In this document: positions 19,945 to 28,850 of the stretch, piece after piece
Numbering within the stretch: the first letter of the stretch is position 1
Layout: each line of letters begins with the position of its first letter
Origin: Methylobacterium sp. E-045
GTDB taxonomy: Bacteria; Pseudomonadota; Alphaproteobacteria; Rhizobiales; Beijerinckiaceae
Direction of reading: 5' to 3'
Assembly (NCBI RefSeq): GCF_022829685.1
Contig: NZ_JAKSYE010000099.1
Coordinates: 1-64,000 of the forward strand
DNA length: 64,000 nucleotides
Made by a program: the position numbers and the translations under genes
Notes under the pieces: generated by a model
Databases searched by the model: none
What the model was told of the DNA's origin: nothing
The model's input: the letters and a program-made list of their open reading frames with translations, nothing else

Positions 19945-22900
19945 ATGGCCAAGCCCCAGCCCAAAGCTCCCGCCCCGAAGCCCCAGACGGCGCGGTTCGC
20001 CCTGCCGAAATCCGGTGCCCTCGCCCGTGCGCTCGAGGCGCTGAAGCGGGGCGACAGCCCGACGCTCGCCAACGTGCCCGAAGGGTTCGATGCCGTCGTG
20101 GTGGCCGATCTCGCCCGCGCCCTGTCCCGGAGCTTCGAGGGGCCGGCGGTGCTGGTGCATGTGGCCCGTGATTCCGGGCGTTCGAACGCCTTCCAGACCG
20201 GGCTGAAATTCGTCGCCCCCGAGATCGAGGTGATGAGCATCCCGGCCTGGGATTGCCAACCCTACGACCGGGTCTCGCCGAATTCGGCCATCGCCGCCCA
20301 GCGGATGACCGCCCTGTCGCGGCTCTCGCGCTCGCGCTCCTCCGAGGAGCAGCCGCGCATCCTCTGCACCACCGTCAACGCTTTGATTCAGAGGGTGCCT
20401 CCCCGAGAGAAGATCGCGGTGGAGACCTTCTCGGCGGCGATCGGCAACGTGGTGCCGATGGACACCGTCACCGCCTGGGTCGAGGCCAACGGGTTCTTGC
20501 GCACGGGGACGGTGCGTGACACCGGCGAATACGCCGTGCGCGGCGGCATCCTCGACCTGTCGCCGCCCGGCCTGCCGAACCCGATCCGCCTCGACTTCTT
20601 CGGCGACACCCTCGAATCGATCCGCGCCTTCGACCCGGAGACCCAGCGCACGGTCGGGTCGTTGCGCTCCCTCGACCTCGTTCCCATGAGCGAGGTGCAA
20701 TTGACCACGGAGACGATCCGGCGCTTCCGCCAGGGCTACGTCGCCACCTTCGGCGCGGCGACCCGCGACGACCGGCTGTATGAGACGATCAGCGAGGGAC
20801 GGCGCTATGCCGGCCTCGAGCACTGGATGCCGCTGTTCCACGACCATCTCGACACCCTGTTCGACTACGTGCCCGGCGTCCCGCTGGTCTTCGACGCGCA
20901 GGCCGAGGAGGCGGTCGCCGAGCGGCTCACCCTGATCCGCGATTATTACGACGCCCGCGCGGAGGCGATGAAGACGCCGTCCACCGGCGTCGCGCCCTAC
21001 AAGCCGCTCAGGCCCTCGTCGCTCTACCTGACGCAGAACGACTGGAAGGAGCGGGTGGCCGCCTCCTCCGTCGCGCGGCTCTCGCCCTTCGCGGTGCCCG
21101 AAAGCCCGGAGCGCCTGACCATCGACTGCGAGGGCAAGGCGGGGCGCAACTTCGCCGCCGAACGCGCCGACGAGACGGCCAGCGTGTTCGACGCCGCCGT
21201 GGCCCATGTGAAGGAGCTCCAGGGATCCGGTCATCACGTGATCCTGGGATCCTGGTCCGATGGCTCCCGCGACCGCCTCTGCGGCGTTCTGGCCGATCAC
21301 GGCCTGAAGAAGCCGGTCGCCATCAACACGCTCACGGCGGTGAACGCCCTGAAGCGCGGCACCGACGTCGCCGTGGCGGTCTGGGGCCTGGAATCCGGCT
21401 TCACCGTCGACAAGCTCGCGGTGATCTCGGAGGGCGACATCCTCGGCGACCGGCTGGTGCGCCAGAAGCGCAAGTCGAAGCGGCCGCAGGACATCATCCT
21501 GGAGGTGCAGGCGCTCCAGGCGGGCGACCTCGTGGTCCATGCCGATCACGGCATCGGCCGCTTCGTCGGCCTGAAGACGGTGACGGCGGCGGGCGCACCG
21601 CACGATTGCCTGGAGATCCAGTATGCCGGCGGCCTGCTGCTGCTGCCGGTAGAGAATATCGAACTTCTGACCCGCTACGGCTCGGAGGATGCCGAGGTCG
21701 CCCTCGACCGCCTCGGCGGCGGTGCCTGGCAGGCCCGCAAGGCCAAGATGAAGAAGCGCATCCTCGAGATGGCCGGCCAGCTCATCAAGGTCGCGGCCGA
21801 GCGCTTCGTGCGGCAGGCCCCCCGCCTCCAGGCCCCGGACGGGCTCTACGGCGAGTTCGCCGCCCGCTTCGTCTTCGAGGAGACCGAGGACCAGGCCACC
21901 GCCATCGACGCCGTCCTCTCCGACCTCAATGCCGGCCGCCCCATGGACCGCCTCGTCTGCGGCGATGTCGGTTTCGGCAAGACCGAGGTGGCGCTCCGCG
22001 CCGCCTTCGCGGGCGCCCTCGGCGGCAAGCAGGTCGCCGTGGTGGTGCCCACCACCCTGCTGGCGCGCCAGCATTTTCGGACCTTCGCCGAGCGCTTCAA
22101 GGGATTGCCGGTGCAGGTGGCGCAGCTCTCGCGCTTCGTCTCCGCCGCCGAGATGAAACAGAACCGGGCCGGCATTGCCGCCGGCACCGTCGACATCGTC
22201 GTCGGCACCCATGCGCTGCTGGCCAAGAACATCACCTTCAAGGATCTCGGCCTCATCATCGTCGACGAGGAGCAGCATTTCGGCGTGGCCCACAAGGAGC
22301 GCCTCAAGGCGCTCCAGGCCGACGTGCACGTGCTCACCCTGTCGGCGACCCCGATTCCCCGCACCCTCCAGCTCGCCATGACGGGGGTGCGCGAGCTCTC
22401 GATCATCGCGACGCCGCCGGTGGACCGCCTCGCGGTGCGCACCTTCGTGATCCCGTTCGACGCGCTGATGATCCGCGAGGCCCTGCTGCGCGAGCGCTAT
22501 CGCGGCGGCCAGTCCTTCTACGTGGTGCCGCGGATCGAGGACCTGGCGGAGGTGAAGCGCTTCCTCGACCAAGAGATGCCCGAGACCAAGGTGGCGGTGG
22601 CCCACGGCCAGATGGCGGCGGGCCAGTTGGAAGACGTGATGACCGCCTTCTACGAGGGCAAGTTCGACGTGCTGCTCTCCACCACCATCGTCGAATCCGG
22701 CCTCGACATCCCCACCGCCAACACCCTCATCGTGCACCGGGCCGACATGTTCGGCCTCGCCCAGCTCTACCAGCTGCGCGGGCGCGTCGGGCGCGCCAAG
22801 GCCCGCGCCTACGCCCTGTTCACGACGCCGGCCAACAAGCAGCTCACCGTGCAGGCGGAGAAGCGCCTGCAGGTGCTCCAGACCCTCGACACCCTAGGCG

Positions 22901-23538
22901 CCGGCTTCCAGCTCGCGTCCCACGATCTCGACATCCGCGGCGCCGGCAACCTTTTGGGCGACGCCCAGTCCGGCCATATCAAGGAGGTCGGCTACGAGCT
23001 CTACCAGCAGATGCTGGAGGATGCCGTCACCGCCCTGAAGGCCGGCATCGAGGAACCGGTGGAGGAGGCGTGGTCGCCCACCATCGCGCTCGGCGCCCCC
23101 GTCACGATTCCCGAGGATTACGTCGAGGACCTCACCGTCCGCCTCGGCCTCTATCGCCGGCTCTCCACCCTGGAGAACGACGCCGAGATGGAGAGCTTCG
23201 GGGCCGAACTCATCGACCGGTTCGGGCCGCTGCCGCCGGAGGTGGAGCAGCTTCTCAAGATCGTCACGATCAAGATCCTGTGCCGCGACACCAACGTGGA
23301 GAAGGTCGAGGCCGGGCCGAAGGGGGTCGTCGTGCATTTCCGCGACAAGTCCTTCGCCAACCCGCAGGGTCTGGTAGCCTTCGTCGGGGGGCAGGCCTCC
23401 TTCGCCAAGGTGCGTCCGGACATGAGCATCGTGTTCATCCGCGAGCTCGATTCCATCCCCGAGCGCCTGAAGATCACGACCTCGATCCTGCGCGAACTGT
23501 CGAAGATCGCCCGCGCGACGAAGAAGAAGGCGGCCTGA
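19945..23538 (+). CDS. mfd: Transcription-repair coupling factor Mfd
   Basis: Removes RNA polymerase stalled at DNA lesions and recruits UvrA. The 1197-residue protein contains an N-terminal UvrB-homology region (YEVM-type nucleic-acid fold, GEYAVRGGILDLS), the RNA polymerase-interacting domain (LQAGDLVVHADHGIGRFVGL), and a helicase core with GDVGFGKTE (near 673-680), DEEQHFG, TATPIPRTLQL and QLRGRVGR. A C-terminal TRCF domain follows (PEDYVEDLTVRLGLYRRL). Length and order match the family. No clear ribosome site precedes the ATG. Confidence 0.98.
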   Translation: MAKPQPKAPAPKPQTARFALPKSGALARALEALKRGDSPTLANVPEGFDAVVVADLARALSRSFEGPAVLVHVARDSGRSNAFQTGLKFVAPEIEVMSIPAWDCQPYDRVSPNSAIAAQRMTALSRLSRSRSSEEQPRILCTTVNALIQRVPPREKIAVETFSAAIGNVVPMDTVTAWVEANGFLRTGTVRDTGEYAVRGGILDLSPPGLPNPIRLDFFGDTLESIRAFDPETQRTVGSLRSLDLVPMSEVQLTTETIRRFRQGYVATFGAATRDDRLYETISEGRRYAGLEHWMPLFHDHLDTLFDYVPGVPLVFDAQAEEAVAERLTLIRDYYDARAEAMKTPSTGVAPYKPLRPSSLYLTQNDWKERVAASSVARLSPFAVPESPERLTIDCEGKAGRNFAAERADETASVFDAAVAHVKELQGSGHHVILGSWSDGSRDRLCGVLADHGLKKPVAINTLTAVNALKRGTDVAVAVWGLESGFTVDKLAVISEGDILGDRLVRQKRKSKRPQDIILEVQALQAGDLVVHADHGIGRFVGLKTVTAAGAPHDCLEIQYAGGLLLLPVENIELLTRYGSEDAEVALDRLGGGAWQARKAKMKKRILEMAGQLIKVAAERFVRQAPRLQAPDGLYGEFAARFVFEETEDQATAIDAVLSDLNAGRPMDRLVCGDVGFGKTEVALRAAFAGALGGKQVAVVVPTTLLARQHFRTFAERFKGLPVQVAQLSRFVSAAEMKQNRAGIAAGTVDIVVGTHALLAKNITFKDLGLIIVDEEQHFGVAHKERLKALQADVHVLTLSATPIPRTLQLAMTGVRELSIIATPPVDRLAVRTFVIPFDALMIREALLRERYRGGQSFYVVPRIEDLAEVKRFLDQEMPETKVAVAHGQMAAGQLEDVMTAFYEGKFDVLLSTTIVESGLDIPTANTLIVHRADMFGLAQLYQLRGRVGRAKARAYALFTTPANKQLTVQAEKRLQVLQTLDTLGAGFQLASHDLDIRGAGNLLGDAQSGHIKEVGYELYQQMLEDAVTALKAGIEEPVEEAWSPTIALGAPVTIPEDYVEDLTVRLGLYRRLSTLENDAEMESFGAELIDRFGPLPPEVEQLLKIVTIKILCRDTNVEKVEAGPKGVVVHFRDKSFANPQGLVAFVGGQASFAKVRPDMSIVFIRELDSIPERLKITTSILRELSKIARATKKKAA

Positions 23539-23560
23539 ACGGCATCACGCCGGACCATCG

Positions 23561-23587
23561 AAAAAAGGCGGACCCAACGGCCCGCCT
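23561..23587 (-). terminator. Rho-independent terminator of the receiver-like gene
   Basis: On the minus strand, stem AGGCGG / CCGCCT (6 bp, 10-base loop) is followed by six T. It lies about 60 bases past the stop of the minus-strand gene at 23645-23989 and 23 bases past the mfd stop on the other strand. Confidence 0.65.
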
Positions 23588-23644
23588 CGCAGATAAATTC
23601 TTATTCTTGATGAGCCGCTTACAACGACCATCTCATCGTCTGTC

Positions 23645-23989
23645 TCAGAGATCCGGCTCGTTCAGGACATAGGGTCCGATGCGGCTCTGCAGGTCGATCG
23701 CGGAACCGCCGCCACGTCCCGTCACACCATCGATGACGATCACGGGGATGCCCGCCTGCTGCATCTGCTCGCGCAGGCGATCCGAGAGCATGGCATAGGC
23801 CGGGTCGAGGCGGGACGAGGTCTGAAGGAGGATGGCCGCGGGGCGGGCGATGACGGCGAGAACGTCGTCGGCGGCCTCGAGGGATGCGGTCACGCTCGCA
23901 TAACCCAGCTCGGCGAGCTCGGCGGCGAGGGAGTGATCGATGGCGCGGTGACCATCATCGACGACCAACACTTGTTGCAGCGCACTCAT
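23645..23989 (-). CDS. Degenerate response-regulator receiver protein
   Basis: A 114-residue single-domain protein. The start VLVVDDGH (Asp11, Asp12) and alternating strand/helix pattern follow the CheY receiver fold. The phosphoacceptor strand reads AAILLQTS, with Gln56 where aspartate should be, and the later switch strand reads IPVIVIDG. It is therefore probably a pseudo-receiver that is not phosphorylated. No kinase gene is nearby. The start at 23989 excludes a 95-codon upstream extension with no recognisable character. Confidence 0.65.
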   Translation of the reverse strand: MSALQQVLVVDDGHRAIDHSLAAELAELGYASVTASLEAADDVLAVIARPAAILLQTSSRLDPAYAMLSDRLREQMQQAGIPVIVIDGVTGRGGGSAIDLQSRIGPYVLNEPDL

Positions 23990-24292
23990 GACTGTCAGGG
24001 TTAGCCCATCAATCGCCCCTTGGGAAGGGACCTGTGCGATAACACACGTCAGCCCGGATGGTTCGCCGGCTGCGGGGCGAAAATACTCCTGACACCCGGT
24101 CGATCGCTCAGGGTCGGGCGGCGACGTGACGCCCTCGGCTCCCTTCACATCGCACATCGGAGGATCGCGGCAAGATACTGTTCTAAAAAGCGGATTTCCT
24201 TTGTCAGATCCTCCGGATCCCGGCCGTTCGCGCCCGCCGCGCACCCGTGCGTGAAAGCGGTGGATGTTGGGCAAAACCCGATGCCGGGACGC
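23990..24292. other. Intergenic region upstream of the receiver-like gene
   Basis: About 300 bases between two minus-strand genes. Open frames crossing it show no family character. Some AT-richer sequence near 24170-24210 may hold the promoter of the receiver-like gene. No repeat or RNA structure recognised. Confidence 0.4.
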
Positions 24293-25579
24293 TCAGTAGC
24301 GCACGATCTCGGTTGCTCGGCCGGCAAATATTTTCGCCGCGAAGGGCACCGCGCTCCAGAGATCGGCGGCTTTGTCCGGCGGAATTCCGCGCTGCAATGG
24401 GCTGGCCTTGGAGGCGCGCCCCCGGAAAGCGAATCGCCCGTCCTCGTCCCGGGCGATATCGAGCAGGGCCGGAAACGGCGCCAGCGGGTGAGCGTCCGCG
24501 AGGAAGTGAGCGAGATCCCCGTCGGCCCGCGAGGCGGTGAGGAGGGCCGATTCGTCGAAGGCGAGGACATCGACCACCCGTTGCGGACCATGGCCGGAGG
24601 CCGGCGCCAGCAGCCGGGCATGAAGGCGGGTCGGCAACCGATGGGCCAGCACGACGGAATCGAGCCCGTCAGGGCTGCGGCTCGCGGCCAGATTGCGTTC
24701 GAGGGCGGCCGGCGCGACGAGATGGGTCGGCCCCGGCCGGGCCAGGGCTTCGGCGAAGCGGCCGGCATCGAACGGCCCGAACATCTCCAGGCCGGCCCCC
24801 GCCACGAGGGCGGCGCCGAGACCGGTGACGAGCCCCCTCAGATCCACCGGAGCGAGGAGGGTCAGGATGCGCTCGCGCGGGGCGATCCGGGCCGTGGCGA
24901 GATGGACGGCGATGGTGGCGATCAGCGCATCGGCGGGACGATAGACGGGCTGTGCGGGATCGGCGGCGGCGAAGGTGACGAGCCCGGCACTCTCCGGTGC
25001 GAACGGACCGCCGCGTCCGTCGAGGACCATGCCGTCGAGGCTGATGACGCCATCGGGCACCTCCGGCCCGAAGGCGGCGAGGTAGCGCAGTCCGAAATAG
25101 CGCACGGCCGCCTGGCGCAGGCACTCGGCCGGCAGCGTTCCCGCGACCTGGGACTGGGTGAGCACCGCCTGGATACCGGCGGCCTGGATGCCGGCCACGA
25201 GGGCATCCTCGTCCCATGTCAGGGGCAGCAGGCAGGGAATATGGCCCGCGGCCTCGATGGCGAGGTAGGACAGCAGGGTCTCGGACCCAGGAGCGGCGAT
25301 GAGGCCGACGCGGCTGGCCGGAGCCAGGCGCCATTGTCGCATTCCGCTGGCGAGGCGCGCGACGATCTCGGCCGCGGCCCCATAGGTCCAGGTGATGGGC
25401 GCGCGCCCGGACCATGCGGCCTTGTCCTTCGGATCGACGAAGGCGACACGGGCGGGATCGGCGTGGGCGGTCGCCGCCAGCAAGGTGCACAGGCCGGGCC
25501 TGATGGTCTCCGACCGCCGGCTCGGCGCAGCGGGCCCGTCCGCCGGTACGTCGAGGGGGAGGGCGTCACGAAAGGACAT
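24293..25579 (-). CDS. Degenerate AMP-binding (acyl-CoA synthetase-like) protein
   Basis: A 428-residue protein with the layout of the large N-terminal domain of adenylate-forming enzymes: ITWTYGAAAEIVARLASGMR, SRVGLIAAPGSETLLSYLAI, then GLVTFAAADPAQPVYRPADA at the place of the ATP signature. The usual TSGTTG-type phosphate loop is missing (TFAAADPAQP instead). The C-terminal subdomain with its catalytic lysine is also absent. It is thus unlikely to adenylate a substrate and may be a binding or regulatory paralogue. The start at MSFRDALPLD is one of two close ATGs. Confidence 0.6.
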   Translation of the reverse strand: MSFRDALPLDVPADGPAAPSRRSETIRPGLCTLLAATAHADPARVAFVDPKDKAAWSGRAPITWTYGAAAEIVARLASGMRQWRLAPASRVGLIAAPGSETLLSYLAIEAAGHIPCLLPLTWDEDALVAGIQAAGIQAVLTQSQVAGTLPAECLRQAAVRYFGLRYLAAFGPEVPDGVISLDGMVLDGRGGPFAPESAGLVTFAAADPAQPVYRPADALIATIAVHLATARIAPRERILTLLAPVDLRGLVTGLGAALVAGAGLEMFGPFDAGRFAEALARPGPTHLVAPAALERNLAASRSPDGLDSVVLAHRLPTRLHARLLAPASGHGPQRVVDVLAFDESALLTASRADGDLAHFLADAHPLAPFPALLDIARDEDGRFAFRGRASKASPLQRGIPPDKAADLWSAVPFAAKIFAGRATEIVRY

Positions 25580-26078
25580 GATCGCTGGCTGCGCCGACAC
25601 CTCCGCCTCAACTCCCCGCGCGCATCGACTCCTCGTGCCCTCCGGTCATGAACGGTTAGGGTTAAATCTTGCTTAAGACCGAGCGACGCCGATCCCCACC
25701 GATGGCCGGCCTCGGCGCGTTCGGCGGACGACGATGCGTGCCGAGGAGCGGAACGGGGACGATCGGGCTTCTCCGGACGAGACAGGTGTCATGTCTTCGC
25801 CGCATTCCGCAGGGAAGCAGGCCGCCCGGTCGTTCGAGCGGGTTCGAGACGTTCAGCGCCCCGTCCGGCGCCTTGGCGGGCCAGGTTGGCCATCCAAGCT
25901 CCGGGAACGGGCAATTTGCGCGCGCCGAGGGCTTGACCGCGCGGACCAGGGCGGCGAGGGCTCGACCGAACACCGTCCGCGGGTTTCGATCCGCACCATC
26001 GAGTTCAGGAAACGTCTTGCTGGGCTCGAGAGCCGCAGCATTCCTTCGTCATTCGCGATATCCAAGGGGTCAGAGCTG
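25580..26078. other. Intergenic region upstream of ialB
   Basis: Nearly 500 bases between a leftward gene and ialB. The frame of ialB stays open upstream to 25734, but the translation there is arginine-rich with no family character, so I read it as non-coding. The AT-rich patch at 25650-25680 is a plausible promoter zone. No repeat recognised. Confidence 0.45.
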
Positions 26079-26852
26079 ATGTTCTTTGCCAACCGTCCCG
26101 CGCGCCCGATGCGCGCCGCCGCGATTCTCGCCCTGGCCGGCATGATGGGCAATGCGGGCCTGGCGGCACCGGCCTTCGCCCAGGCTCCGAAGGGCAAGGC
26201 CGCCGCTCCGACTGCCCCGGCCCCGGCGGCTCCGGCCCCCCAGACCCCGGCCGCCCAGCAGCCGGCCGGCCCGCAGATCGTCGCCGTGAAGTCCGAGCCG
26301 TCCCAGGCCGATTGGACCAAGGTCTGCGGCAAGGACCAGAACACCAGCACCGACGTCTGCTACACGACCCGCGACTTCGTCTCCGACCAGGGCCAGCCGG
26401 TCCTCGCCGTGGCGGTCTACGACATGAAGAACGCCCAGCAGAGCGTGCGCGTGGTGCGTTATCTGCTGCCGCTCGGCCTGCTCCTCGGCCCCGGCATCCG
26501 CTTCACCGTCGACGGCCAGCAGGCGACCCCGGGCAAGTTCGCCGTGTGCTTCCCCAACGGCTGCTTTGCCGAGGCCGGCAATGTCGGCGCCGATCTCGTG
26601 AATGCGCTCAAGAAGGGCACCACCCTCAACATCAGCGTCCAGAACCAGGCCCAGCGCGAAGTGACCTTCGCCGTGCCGCTGGCCGGCTTCGGCAAGGCCT
26701 TCGATGGTCCGGCCGTGGATCCGAAGGTGCTGGAGGAGCAGCAGAAGAAGCTCCAGGCCGAGCTCGAGAAGCGCAGCGAAGACATGCGCAAGAACCTCGA
26801 GAAGCAGAACGCCGCCGGTGCCGCCGCCGGCACCGCCGCTCCGAAGCCCTGA
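26079..26852 (+). CDS. ialB: Invasion-associated locus B (IalB) family protein
   Basis: Exported periplasmic or membrane-associated protein of 257 residues. It has a signal peptide (RAAAILALAGMMGNAGLAAP, cleavage after AFA), an Ala/Pro linker, then the IalB domain with paired cysteines (KVCGKDQNTSTDVC and AVCFPNGC) and the conserved LPLGLLLGPGIRF. A charged coiled-coil tail (EEQQKKLQAELEKRSEDM) follows. Family members contribute to host-cell entry in Bartonella; in free-living Rhizobiales the role is unknown. An AAGGGG precedes the ATG by about ten bases. A strong terminator follows. Confidence 0.9.
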   Translation: MFFANRPARPMRAAAILALAGMMGNAGLAAPAFAQAPKGKAAAPTAPAPAAPAPQTPAAQQPAGPQIVAVKSEPSQADWTKVCGKDQNTSTDVCYTTRDFVSDQGQPVLAVAVYDMKNAQQSVRVVRYLLPLGLLLGPGIRFTVDGQQATPGKFAVCFPNGCFAEAGNVGADLVNALKKGTTLNISVQNQAQREVTFAVPLAGFGKAFDGPAVDPKVLEEQQKKLQAELEKRSEDMRKNLEKQNAAGAAAGTAAPKP

Positions 26853-26887
26853 TACCAGGCAACGGACCCGTTTCACGGACGAGAAAA

Positions 26888-26917
26888 GGCCGGGCTCACC
26901 ACCGCCCGGCCTTTTTT
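26888..26917 (+). terminator. Rho-independent terminator after ialB
   Basis: Perfect 8-bp stem GGCCGGGC / GCCCGGCC with an 8-base loop, followed by six T and preceded by four A. It ends ialB and, read on the other strand, could also end the convergent hspQ. Confidence 0.92.
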
Positions 26918-26966
26918 CATGCGCGTCCTCGACGAGGGAGCCCCGTGCCGACGGGCTGTCCGGCGC

Positions 26967-27320
26967 TCAGTTCGCGTGCGCGCTCCGGAGGCGGTAGGCG
27001 CCGTCCGAGTCCCGCTCGAACACCTCCGGAATGCCGGCGTGGCGCAGGGCCTCGCCGGACGTGTCGGGAACGAGGTTCTGTTCGGAGACATAGGCCACGT
27101 ACTCGCTCTCCGCGTTCTCGGCGAGGAGGTGGTAGAACGGCTGGTCCTTGCGCGGCCGGACCTCCTCGGGAATCGCCAGCCACCATTCCTCGGTGTTGTC
27201 GAAGACCGGGTCCACGTCGAAGACGACGCCGCGGAACGGGTAGATCCGGTGGCGCACCACGGCGCCGAGGCCGAACTTGGCGGTGCGCATCATCGGTTCG
27301 GATGAAATCGTGTCGGTCAT
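26967..27320 (-). CDS. hspQ: Heat-shock protein HspQ (hemimethylated-DNA-binding YccV family)
   Basis: Small protein that in E. coli promotes Lon-mediated proteolysis and binds hemimethylated DNA. The core KFGLGAVVRHRIYPFRGVVF followed by DVDPVF, then FYHLLAENAESEYVAYVSEQ and NL, is diagnostic. The start at 27320 gives 117 residues; the ATG at 27293 (MMRTAKFGLG) is equally possible and closer to family length. Neither has a good ribosome site. It is convergent with ialB over a two-way terminator. Confidence 0.9.
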   Translation of the reverse strand: MTDTISSEPMMRTAKFGLGAVVRHRIYPFRGVVFDVDPVFDNTEEWWLAIPEEVRPRKDQPFYHLLAENAESEYVAYVSEQNLVPDTSGEALRHAGIPEVFERDSDGAYRLRSAHAN

Positions 27321-27408
27321 GGAACCAAAATAAGCACCCTCGGACCTCTTGTCATCGGCGGCTTTGCGACGCCGCACCGCAAGGAGCCGTCTCGGAAGCC
27401 GCCGCTCC

Positions 27409-27436
27409 CCCCTCTCCCCGCATGCGGGGAGAGGGG
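27409..27436. repeat. Perfect 28-bp REP-like palindrome
   Basis: The arms 27409-27422 and 27423-27436 are exact reverse complements (core CTCTCCCCGCA). It lies between hspQ and mcl, both on the minus strand. Same family as the palindromes near 19.8, 49.8 and 52.3-52.5 kb. Confidence 0.7.
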
Positions 27437-27487
27437 ATCCACCGGAAACCGTCCCGGTTCAGGCCGCAGGTCACTTCGGGCAATCGG

Positions 27488-28540
27488 TCACTTCAGGCCG
27501 TAGGTCTTGGCCAATTCCGGGTCCTTCTCGGCCACCAGCCGGGCGAGGTCGACGATGACCTTGGCCTGTTTCCAGGTGGCGTCGTCCTGCATCTTGCCGT
27601 CGAGCATCACCGCGCCGGTGCCGTCCGGCATCGCCTCGACGATCCGCACCGCGAAGGCGACCTCCGCCGGATCGGGGGCGAAGACGCGCTTGGCGATGGC
27701 GACCTGGTTCGGATGCAGGGTCCAGGCGCCGGCGCAGCCCATGAGGAAGGCGTTGCGGAACTGGGCCTCGCAGGCATCCCCATCGGAGAAGTCGCCGAAC
27801 GGGCCGTAGAAGGCCTTGAGGCCGTTGGCCATGCAGGCATCGACCATCTTCGCAATCGTGTAGTGCCAGAGGTCCTGCTGGGCGCTCGCCCGGGCCGCGC
27901 CGTCCGAGGACGGGTCGGCGATGACCCGGTAATCCGGGTGGCCGCCGCCGACCCGGGTGGTCTTCATGCCGCGGGACGCCGCGAGATCGGCCGGGCCGAG
28001 GCTCATGCCGTGCATGCGCGGGGAGGCGGAGGCGATGGCATCGACATTGGCGACCCCTTCCGCCGTCTCCAGGATGGCGTGGACGAGGATCGGCTTGGTC
28101 ACGCCGTGCCTGGCTTCCAGCTGGGCGAGCAGCTGGTCGATGTAGTGGATGTCCCACGGCCCCTCGACCTTGGGCACCATCACCACGTCGAGCTTGTCGC
28201 CGACATTCGCCACGATCTCGAACAGGTCGTCGAGAATCCAGGGGCTGTTGAGGGCGTTGATACGGGTCCACAGGCCGGTGCCGGAGGCGGCGAAATCGGT
28301 CGCCTGCGCCATGGCGACGAAGCCCTTGCGGGCGGCCTCCTTCTGGTCGACGGGCACCGCGTCCTCGAGGTTGCCGAGCACCACGTCGACGGTGGCGGCG
28401 AGCTCCGGTACGCGGGCGCGGACCTTGTCGTTGTGCGGCGGCACGAAGTGGATCATCCGCTCCAGCTTCACCGGCAGGTCACGGAACGGGGCCGGGGCGC
28501 CTGTGGCGAGCGGCTGGAAGAAACGGCGCGGCAATTTCAT
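27488..28540 (-). CDS. mcl: Malyl-CoA / beta-methylmalyl-CoA lyase, Chloroflexus type
   Basis: CitE-fold lyase that cleaves malyl-CoA (and in relatives beta-methylmalyl- or citramalyl-CoA) to glyoxylate or pyruvate plus an acyl-CoA. The 350-residue protein keeps the expected residues: Arg93 ([11 protein letters not shown]), Glu158 (HAILETAEG) and Asp185 (LGPADLAAS) for substrate and Mg binding. Segments [36 protein letters not shown] and [19 protein letters not shown] recall the Chloroflexus enzyme from memory rather than the shorter serine-cycle MclA. It stands alone on the minus strand. Confidence 0.85.
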   Translation of the reverse strand: MKLPRRFFQPLATGAPAPFRDLPVKLERMIHFVPPHNDKVRARVPELAATVDVVLGNLEDAVPVDQKEAARKGFVAMAQATDFAASGTGLWTRINALNSPWILDDLFEIVANVGDKLDVVMVPKVEGPWDIHYIDQLLAQLEARHGVTKPILVHAILETAEGVANVDAIASASPRMHGMSLGPADLAASRGMKTTRVGGGHPDYRVIADPSSDGAARASAQQDLWHYTIAKMVDACMANGLKAFYGPFGDFSDGDACEAQFRNAFLMGCAGAWTLHPNQVAIAKRVFAPDPAEVAFAVRIVEAMPDGTGAVMLDGKMQDDATWKQAKVIVDLARLVAEKDPELAKTYGLK

Positions 28541-28850
28541 CGGGTCTCGGGCTCCGGCTATGGGTGGTCGTCGACCTGCATATCGTATTCAGGACGTCGA
28601 CATAGGGTGTTGGCACCACATCATCTTTCCCGAAAACCAGAACTGATTGTCAGGACGATGCTCTCGCCTCGAAGCGGTTAGTCAAGGTTAACCTCCGCGT
28701 AAAGGCGGGTTTCAGGGGAAGACCGCTTTCCTAACGACGTGCGCTGGCGCATGTTCGGTGCAAGGGGAGGGTCCGCGGACCGGAACCGGCCGGTGAACGC
28801 CGGGTTCTCCCAGCCGAGGCGGGCGTTCGAGACGAACCAAGGACACTCTC
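28541..28850. other. Divergent promoter region between mcl and the patatin gene
   Basis: 310 bases between divergent genes. It is AT-richer near 28600-28740 and likely holds both promoters. I see no clear operator or terminator. Confidence 0.45.

Noticed and set aside
19675-22737. A 1020-codon open frame on the minus strand
   Set aside because: It lies opposite mfd, with biased composition and no recognisable domain. Mfd on the other strand is complete and fully conserved.
25734-26078. N-terminal extension of IalB
   Set aside because: The frame is open, but the translation is arginine-rich and lacks any family character. It would bury the clear signal peptide that begins at 26079.
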